A stretch of 27,374 bases of DNA from CAYZQE01 sp964480635. GTDB taxonomy: Bacteria; Pseudomonadota; Gammaproteobacteria; GCA-001735895. How positions within the stretch are numbered: position 1 is the first letter of the stretch; each line of letters begins with the position of its first letter. The stretch lies in the NCBI GenBank assembly GCA_964480635.1, contig CAYZQE010000021.1, positions 1 to 27,374 on the forward strand. Direction: 5' to 3'. Of this stretch, positions 21,720-27,374 are shown in pieces. The notes under the pieces were generated by a model, which saw nothing but the letters and a program-made list of their open reading frames with translations, did not search any database and was not told where the DNA came from. A program made the translations under genes and the position numbers.

Positions 21720-22677
21720 ACATAAAGTGACAACATCAGTAGTTGTTGGCATCCTACAACACCCAGAAACTAGAAAGATATTGATTTCTAAGCGAACTGA
21801 GCATCAACATTTAGCGGGTTTATGGGAATTTCCTGGTGGTAAAGTTGAGTCGGGCGAAGATTTATTTCATGCTTTACAAAGGGAAATGATAGAAGAAGTG
21901 GGTATTAATATACAGGCAGCTTACCCTTTAAAGCTAATTACTCATCATTATGATGATAAACCTGTCTGTTTAAACTTTTGGTTTGTCACTCATTTTGAAG
22001 GAGAAGGGCTTTCGCAAGAAGGCCAAGAGGTAAAATGGGTAGAACTCTCTGAGTTAAGCCAGTATCAATTTCCAGAAGCCAATAACAATATAATAAAGTC
22101 TTTAAATTTACCTTCTTTTTTAATGGTGACACCAGATTGTGAATACTCAAAAATTGATGAATTTGTACAAACGATTAAAATATCTATTGAGCGGAATAAT
22201 CTAAAACAGATTTTATTTCGTAGTAAACACCTTAATGATGAGGATTATTATGGTGTTTATAACCACTTAAAAGTTGAAGTCGACAAACTTCAGTGCCTTG
22301 TGTTGTTAAATAGAAGCAGTATTAATGAAGAACTTGCCATTAATTGGCATTTAACATCCACGCAATTATTTGAATACAAGAAGCGACCTTCATCGTTAGG
22401 ACTATTGTCTGCATCATGTCATACAATTGAAGATTTAATTCAGGCTGAAAAGCTAGATCTCGATTTTGTATTATTATCAGCCGTTAAAGCAACTAACTCT
22501 CATCCTAATGGCACGACGTTAGGTTGGCATCAATTTAAAATGCTAGCGCACGAAACAGCACTGCCCGTTTATGCTCTTGGTGGTGTTTGCCGAGAAGATA
22601 TTGCTTTGGCAAGATTACATGGTGCTATCGGTGTAGCGGGAATTTCAACCTTTATAGCACGCAGCGAATTAACTTAA
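21700..22677 (+). CDS. Nudix hydrolase (MutT-like) fused to a ThiE/TenI-like domain
   Basis: Two-domain protein. The N-terminal nudix domain (about 9-130) has a full nudix box, GGKVESGEDLFHALQREMIE followed by EVGI, and resembles MutT, which removes 8-oxo-dGTP. The C-terminal half (about 145-320) is a thiamine-phosphate-synthase-like barrel with WHLTS, LGLLSASCH, TLGW, PVYALGGV and GVAGI. The usual ThiE HLGQ motif is replaced by HLTS, as in the known nudix/ThiE-like fusions, so TMP synthase activity is doubtful. ATG 21700 overlaps the argJ end by 20 bases; ATG 21688 is an alternative. The 3' end overlaps the convergent zapD by 26 bases. Confidence 0.9.
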   Translation: MLSTEAKHKVTTSVVVGILQHPETRKILISKRTEHQHLAGLWEFPGGKVESGEDLFHALQREMIEEVGINIQAAYPLKLITHHYDDKPVCLNFWFVTHFEGEGLSQEGQEVKWVELSELSQYQFPEANNNIIKSLNLPSFLMVTPDCEYSKIDEFVQTIKISIERNNLKQILFRSKHLNDEDYYGVYNHLKVEVDKLQCLVLLNRSSINEELAINWHLTSTQLFEYKKRPSSLGLLSASCHTIEDLIQAEKLDLDFVLLSAVKATNSHPNGTTLGWHQFKMLAHETALPVYALGGVCREDIALARLHGAIGVAGISTFIARSELT

Positions 22678-23422
22678 AGTTAGTGTCTTCTTTTAGCTGA
22701 GAGGCTAATTTGTCGGGGTCGCTTTTAACTAACAAGCGAACAGAAAAACGTTGTTTTCCGGCACTTATTTCAGGGTAGTAAAGTTCTGTTTTAGGTATAA
22801 CGATACGAAGTAATTGATTAGATTGTTGAGAATCAAGGTTTTCTTGATAAAAACCACCTTGTGCCATGACAATGGCTGAATGCCCACTATCACGTATTAT
22901 TTTTAATAATAAATCTATAATTGTATTAAGCTTTAAATATGGTTCAGCCCATCGTGCAATATCAATTTGCCTGTCTTTTGCTTTATGACCTAACCAATGA
23001 TGTAATTCGGGTAAATCAAAATCACAACTACCACCCGGGATGCTAGTACGTTGCTTTAAAGACAATAAAAAATCAATCGCTCTTATGTGTTCGCCCATCT
23101 TGCCTTTTATTTCATGGACACTTTGAGTGGCTTGATACAGTTTGCTTAAAATAGTTTCTAAGGCTGCTTTATTAACGCCTTGGTGAGTGCTTAAAACTTT
23201 TAAAATAGATTGCTGACGCTCTAATTCTTTCATGACTTCTATTTTGATGTCACTACGTTCAATTAATGCGGTTATTTCTAAAATAACGAGTAAAGCACTA
23301 TATGAGCTCCATTCGTTCGTTTGTTTGCTAAAGAAATTTAGGCGAGACGATAGTGTTTCAAGCCTTAAAAATGTACGAACGCGTTCATTTAAAGGTTGTT
23401 CAAAGACTTGAGAAGAGGCCAT
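22652..23422 (-). CDS. zapD: Cell division protein ZapD
   Basis: FtsZ-binding protein that bundles protofilaments at the division ring (formerly YacF, DUF1342). Recognisable by the start FEQPLNERVRTFLRLETL, by the SIPGGSCDFDLPELHHWLG block near residues 139-156, and by RWAEPYLKLNTIIDLLLKI. The 256-residue length is slightly above the E. coli value (247). It follows coaE with a 42-base spacer. In E. coli the next gene is yacG; here yacG is absent and the zapD 3' end runs 26 bases into the convergent nudix gene. Confidence 0.95.
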   Translation of the reverse strand: MASSQVFEQPLNERVRTFLRLETLSSRLNFFSKQTNEWSSYSALLVILEITALIERSDIKIEVMKELERQQSILKVLSTHQGVNKAALETILSKLYQATQSVHEIKGKMGEHIRAIDFLLSLKQRTSIPGGSCDFDLPELHHWLGHKAKDRQIDIARWAEPYLKLNTIIDLLLKIIRDSGHSAIVMAQGGFYQENLDSQQSNQLLRIVIPKTELYYPEISAGKQRFSVRLLVKSDPDKLASQLKEDTNFKLIRCVL

Positions 23423-23464
23423 TATATTTTTGGTGTATTAGGGTTTGCTAATTTAAACATAAAG

Positions 23465-24070
23465 TTACTTTGAATTCATATTTATCTGTCGCTTATGTAA
23501 GTTATCTAAACATATATTCATTGCTTCATGGTTTTCGGTATTAATGATTTTATCTGCGTACTTTAAACGAGCCTGTCTAGTGAGCTGATTTGCCATAATA
23601 AGTTTAGCATCAGCATTAGATATTTGATCTCTCAGCATTAAACGTTTTATTTGGGTTTCTTCAGAACAATCCGTAATCCAAATCTCTTCCATTAAATCAT
23701 TAAACTTAGCTTCAATTAACAATGGCACAGACACAATGCAATATGAAGATTGCGAATTTAATTTTAATGATTGAATTTGTGACATTATTTTTTGTTTAAT
23801 GATGGGGTGAAGAAGACACTCCAATTGATGTTTGTTGTCGCTATCACTAAAAATTTTATGTCTAAGGTAAGCTTTATCTAAGGTTGAATCTTTTAATAAT
23901 GGAACATCAGGGAATAGATTTAGTATGGCTGTATAGCCGGATTGTTTGGGCTGTAATAATTGATAATTAATGGCATCAGCATCAATAATAGGTATGTTTA
24001 AATTTTTAAAATAATGAGTAACGGTTGTTTTACCGGTTGCAACCCCACCTGTTAAGCCAACGACATTCAA
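23465..24070 (-). CDS. coaE: Dephospho-CoA kinase
   Basis: Last step of coenzyme A synthesis: phosphorylates the ribose 3'-hydroxyl of dephospho-CoA. The P-loop is GGVATGKT at residues 8-15, a variant of the more usual GGIGSGKS/T but still G-x4-G-K-T. The family motifs DADAINYQLL (about 31-40), CIVSVPLLIEA and LMLRDQISNADA are present. The 201-residue length is normal. It lies 15 bases after pilD and ahead of zapD, the arrangement pilD-coaE-zapD that is common in gammaproteobacteria. Confidence 0.95.
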   Translation of the reverse strand: MNVVGLTGGVATGKTTVTHYFKNLNIPIIDADAINYQLLQPKQSGYTAILNLFPDVPLLKDSTLDKAYLRHKIFSDSDNKHQLECLLHPIIKQKIMSQIQSLKLNSQSSYCIVSVPLLIEAKFNDLMEEIWITDCSEETQIKRLMLRDQISNADAKLIMANQLTRQARLKYADKIINTENHEAMNICLDNLHKRQINMNSK

Positions 24071-24085
24071 AATATTAAAAAGACG

Positions 24086-24970
24086 CTATGAAATGTTAAA
24101 AAAGTTAAAATATAATCTTTGCATTTGTTCGCCCCATAATAAGGTGGCCCAACCTGCTGTGGCAAGATAAGGCCCAAAGGGAATTTGAGTGTTTCTATCT
24201 TTACTTTTGAAAAGTAGATAGCTAATGCCAATGATAGCGCCAACAAAAGAAGAGGTAAGTATGATAATAAATAAATACTGCCAACCCATCCATGCACCTA
24301 GTAAGGCCAAAAGCTTAAAGTCGCCATAACCCATACCATCTTTTTTGGTAATCAGTTTAAACGCCCAAAATACCAACCATAAAGACATGTATCCTGCCAT
24401 CGCACCTATGATACTCGATTCTAAATCAGTAAATACGCCAAAAACATTAAGCAATAAGCCAAGCCAAAGTAAAGGCAGCATTAATTGATCGGGCAATAAT
24501 TTATGATGAATATCAATACCACTAGCCGCAATTAAAACCCAAGTTAAAAATAAGGCGGCAAGTGTTTGTATCGTAACGCCAAAATTGATTGCTACAATGA
24601 CAGAAATGATTGCTGTCAATAACTCTACAATTGGATATTGAATTGAAATATGGGCGTTACAAGAAGAGCATTTTCCCTTTAAAAATAAATAGCTTAAAAC
24701 AGGTATGTTTTCTAAGGCGGTTATTTGATGACCACAATGACCACAACTTGATCTAGGTAGGCTAAGTGATAACTTTGCTGTGGGTTTAGATGGTTCTAGT
24801 TCTAAAAATTCTTCGCATTCGCAGCGCCATTCATTTTTCATCATTACCGGCATACGGTAGATAACAACGTTTAAAAAGCTACCAACAGCAAGGCTTACGA
24901 TGAAGACAGCGCTATAAAAAAATAAAGGTGATAATTCAAATACGAGAATTAAGTTATCTAGATACCCCAT
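24086..24970 (-). CDS. pilD: Type IV prepilin peptidase/methyltransferase
   Basis: Cleaves and N-methylates prepilins (and type II secretion pseudopilins). Aspartic protease of family A24. Positions are in the 294-residue ATG version. The N-terminal methylase part has the FLNVVIYRMP motif and a zinc-binding pair of CxxC motifs (Cys76/79 and Cys101/104). Catalytic aspartates are Asp153 (SGIDIHHKLLPD) and Asp217 (GMGYGDFKLLALLGAWMG). Several membrane helices are evident. I prefer ATG 24970; a TTG two codons earlier (24976) is also possible. It lies 9 bases after the pilC stop and 15 bases before coaE. Confidence 0.95.
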   Translation of the reverse strand: MGYLDNLILVFELSPLFFYSAVFIVSLAVGSFLNVVIYRMPVMMKNEWRCECEEFLELEPSKPTAKLSLSLPRSSCGHCGHQITALENIPVLSYLFLKGKCSSCNAHISIQYPIVELLTAIISVIVAINFGVTIQTLAALFLTWVLIAASGIDIHHKLLPDQLMLPLLWLGLLLNVFGVFTDLESSIIGAMAGYMSLWLVFWAFKLITKKDGMGYGDFKLLALLGAWMGWQYLFIIILTSSFVGAIIGISYLLFKSKDRNTQIPFGPYLATAGWATLLWGEQMQRLYFNFFNIS

Positions 24971-24979
24971 AAGCAATAA

Positions 24980-26203
24980 TTAACCGACAACCTGACCCAT
25001 TTGGAAAATAGGTAAATACATAGATACAATTAAACCACCGACCAAAACACCAAGAACAGACATAATCAAAGGCTCCATTAAGGAAGTTAAACTATCAACA
25101 GCATTGTCGACTTCCGTTTCAAAAAAGTCAGCGACTTTACCTAACATAAAATCTAAAGAGCCAGCTTCTTCACCAATGGCTACCATTTGAATGACCATAT
25201 TAGGGAATAATTCACAATCTTTCATGGCAACTTGCAGTTGCGTACCTGTTGAAATTTCATCTTTAATTTTAAGCGTTGCATCACGAAAAACAATATTACC
25301 CGTAGCTCCAGCCACTGATTCCATCGCTTCGACTAGGGGGACACCAGCAATTGACATGGTCTCAAGTGTTCTTGTAAAGCGAGCAATTGCAGATTTAGTG
25401 GCGATATTTCCCATAATAGGTAGCTTTAAAGTAATAATGTCTACACGTTTACGAAATTCAGCTGAGGAGACGTGAAGTCGCTTATACAGCTGAAGAATGC
25501 CAAAGATAGCAAAAACAAAGACCCACCAATAAGCTTGCATAAATTCTGAAATAGCGATAACAAATAAGGTCATACCTGGTAATTCAGCGCCAAAGCTCGC
25601 GAAAATCTCTCCAAACTGAGGCACGACAAAAATAAGTAAAATCGCGGTGACTATAAAAGCAACAGATAAGACGGCAATGGGGTAAGACATAGCCTTTTTT
25701 ACTTTGGCTTTTATTGCTTCTGTTTTTTCTTTATAAGTGGCTAATTTATCTAACATGCCTTCTAAGGCACCGGCTTGTTCACCCGCTTCAACCAAGCTAA
25801 CAAAAAGATCATCGAAATATAAGGGGTGCTTAGATAATGCTTCTGCAAAGTTAGAGCCACCTTCGACGTCAACCTTAATAGCCATGATAAGTTCTTGCAT
25901 ACTAGGGTTTGCATGGCCTAAGCCGATAATATCAAACGATTGAACTAAAGGAACGCCAGACTTCATCATGGTTGCTATTTGGCGGCTGAAAATAGCGATA
26001 TCAGCCGGTAGTATGGGCATTTTTCGTTTACTAAAAAGAGGCTTTGGCTTCTTTTTAATTCTTAAAACATTAATGCCTTGTTTGCGTAAGGTTGCTTTAG
26101 CAATAACCTCAGAAATCGCAAAAAACTCACCTTTTGTTCTTTTTCCTTCTCTATTAGTGCCTTCGTATAGAAACTCAACTTTTTCTGCTAGTTTTTTAGC
26201 CAT
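24980..26203 (-). CDS. pilC: Type IV pilus inner-membrane platform protein PilC
   Basis: Polytopic platform protein that links the assembly and retraction ATPases to the pilus base. It has two T2SF domains, about 70-193 and 270-395 (MKSGVPLVQSFDIIG; then ETMSIAGVPLVEAME), and membrane helices near 165-190, 215-235 and 375-395. The conserved EAGEQAGALEGMLDKLA and its repeat GEEAGSLDFMLGKVA are clear. I prefer ATG 26203 (407 residues), because AAGGAT stands about 8 bases upstream; a TTG two codons earlier is the alternative. pilB ends 11 bases before this start. Confidence 0.96.
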   Translation of the reverse strand: MAKKLAEKVEFLYEGTNREGKRTKGEFFAISEVIAKATLRKQGINVLRIKKKPKPLFSKRKMPILPADIAIFSRQIATMMKSGVPLVQSFDIIGLGHANPSMQELIMAIKVDVEGGSNFAEALSKHPLYFDDLFVSLVEAGEQAGALEGMLDKLATYKEKTEAIKAKVKKAMSYPIAVLSVAFIVTAILLIFVVPQFGEIFASFGAELPGMTLFVIAISEFMQAYWWVFVFAIFGILQLYKRLHVSSAEFRKRVDIITLKLPIMGNIATKSAIARFTRTLETMSIAGVPLVEAMESVAGATGNIVFRDATLKIKDEISTGTQLQVAMKDCELFPNMVIQMVAIGEEAGSLDFMLGKVADFFETEVDNAVDSLTSLMEPLIMSVLGVLVGGLIVSMYLPIFQMGQVVG

Positions 26204-26214
26204 AATCAATATCC

Positions 26215-27374
26215 TTAGTCTTTCGTGATTCGGTTTGCTTCTTCTAAACTGGTTAAACCTTGCATGACCTTTTTAAGAGCTGAACGTCGTAAGTCATCAA
26301 TGCCCTCCTCAGCTGCCTGATCTGCTATTTCAATAGAGTTTTTTCCATCCATAATCATTCGACCAATAGCCTCAGAAATTTCCATAACCTGATAGATGCC
26401 AACTCGACCCTTGTAGCCATCATTACATTGAGAGCAACCAACAGGTTTGTATATTTGAAAGTTATCAGCAAGGTCTTCTTTAGTAAAGCCTTCTTCTAGT
26501 AATGTATTTTCGGGTAATTCTTCTTTAGCCTTACAACTGGTGCATAAGCGTCTGCCTAAACGTTGGGCAATAATTAAAGAAACGGATGTCGCTATGTTGA
26601 AAGGGGCAACACCCATATTCATTAAGCGAGTGAGTGTTTGTGGGGCATCATTGGTATGTAATGTAGACATAACCATATGACCCGTTTGGGCGGCTTTAAT
26701 CGCTATTTCAGCGGTGCTGAGGTCACGTATTTCACCAACCATGATAATGTCAGGATCTTGACGTAAAAAAGCCTTAAGAGCTCTTTCAAAGGTCATTCCG
26801 ACTTTATCGTTTACATTTACTTGATTGATGCCTTCTAAATTTATTTCTACTGGGTCTTCTGCGGTCGAAATATTAGTGCCTTCAACATTTAAAATATTTA
26901 GGCCTGTATAAAGAGACACTGTTTTACCACTACCCGTGGGGCCGGTTACTAATATCATGCCATAAGGATTGGCAAGAGCTTTTAGATATTTTTCTTTTTG
27001 TTCAGGCTCATAACCCAGCATATCTATACCCAGTTTAGCGCTTGATGAATCTAAAATACGCATGACCACTTTTTCGCCAAACAAAGTAGGGCAAGTACTA
27101 ACACGAAAGTCGATAGAGCGTTTTTTAGATATTTTTAATTTAATTCGGCCATCTTGCGGGACACGGCGTTCAGAAATATCCATACGAGACATGACTTTTA
27201 TGCGTGCCGTTAATTTGCCAGCCAAATTGAGCGGTGGAGAAGCAACTTCTGCTAAGATACCGTCCACTCGGTAACGGATACGATAACGTTTTTCGTAAGG
27301 TTCAAAATGTAAATCTGAAGCTCCTTTATTGATGGCATCTAGTAAAATTTTGTTGACGTATTTAACGACTGGCG
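26215..27374 (-). CDS. pilB: Type IV pilus assembly ATPase PilB, 5' end beyond the window
   Basis: Hexameric ATPase that powers pilus extension. The frame stays open to the right edge of the window, so the N-terminal part is missing and the gene is partial, with about 385 C-terminal residues visible. The apparent start at 27267 is an internal GTG: upstream codons read PVVKYVNKILLDAINKGASD, a typical PilB sequence. Visible motifs are Walker A GPTGSGKT, the Asp box GTNISTAEDPVE, Walker B DPDIIMVGEIRD, the His box MVMSTLHTNDAP, and a zinc site made of CTSC and CSQC. It is the first gene in view of pilB-pilC-pilD-coaE-zapD. Confidence 0.97.
   Translation of the reverse strand, partial: PVVKYVNKILLDAINKGASDLHFEPYEKRYRIRYRVDGILAEVASPPLNLAGKLTARIKVMSRMDISERRVPQDGRIKLKISKKRSIDFRVSTCPTLFGEKVVMRILDSSSAKLGIDMLGYEPEQKEKYLKALANPYGMILVTGPTGSGKTVSLYTGLNILNVEGTNISTAEDPVEINLEGINQVNVNDKVGMTFERALKAFLRQDPDIIMVGEIRDLSTAEIAIKAAQTGHMVMSTLHTNDAPQTLTRLMNMGVAPFNIATSVSLIIAQRLGRRLCTSCKAKEELPENTLLEEGFTKEDLADNFQIYKPVGCSQCNDGYKGRVGIYQVMEISEAIGRMIMDGKNSIEIADQAAEEGIDDLRRSALKKVMQGLTSLEEANRITKD

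Noticed and set aside
27062..27274. PilB starting at 27267
   Set aside because: The frame continues to the window edge with typical PilB sequence, so the GTG there is internal.

Overview
The window looks like part of a chromosome from an AT-rich, flagellated, type IV piliated gammaproteobacterium. The gene neighbourhoods are typical of that class: mltD/yafS/rnhA/dnaQ, ffs-dnaX-ybaB-recR, lpxC-M23-secA-argJ-nudix/thiE, and pilB-pilC-pilD-coaE-zapD. A Thiotrichales or Methylophaga/Cycloclasticus-like origin is possible, but the sequence alone does not settle it. A run of exactly 100 N (12019-12118), flanked on both sides by the same 55 bases, shows this is a draft scaffold.

Layout. 61-3744: a membrane-bound lytic transglycosylase (mltD, minus) is divergent from a methyltransferase-like gene, RNase HI and the DNA polymerase III epsilon subunit. 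3745-3956: a convergent spacer holds a 109-nt element that folds on paper as an outer stem closing three hairpins. 3957-7945: smpB (minus) is divergent from the 4.5S SRP RNA, followed by dnaX, ybaB, recR and a HIT protein. The run ends in a perfect 36-bp palindromic terminator. 7968-11363 (minus): a secreted DUF302 protein, then a compact run of M48 protease, small cytochrome c, pterin carbinolamine dehydratase and rsgA. 11444-12018: orn and its terminator, then the artefactual gap. 12195-13369 (minus): two genes I do not recognise by function. 13581-15461: motA/pomA, motB/pomB and an overlapping PilZ gene, behind a strong sigma-28-type promoter. 15861-22677: lpxC, M23 peptidase, secA, argJ, nudix-ThiE fusion. 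22652-27374 (minus): pilB (cut by the window edge), pilC, pilD, coaE, zapD.

Most of the window is housekeeping: cell-wall turnover, DNA replication and repair, trans-translation, protein export, lipid A, arginine and CoA synthesis. Two motility machines are also present. The flagellar stator genes are coupled to a probable c-di-GMP receptor, and the pilus assembly genes share a run with cell-division and CoA genes.

The most interesting signal is in dnaX. The zero frame stops just after an A10 run and would give a short gamma-like protein. The tau C-terminal domain is intact in the -1 frame. This is the reverse of the E. coli and Thermus arrangement, unless the A-run length is an assembly error. 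Other items worth a look are the cloverleaf-like intergenic element, a nested inverted repeat between dnaX and ybaB, a c-type cytochrome with no methionine after its haem motif, and the uncharacterised pair beside orn. I did not find a mobile element, CRISPR array, tRNA or clear new defence or metabolic system.
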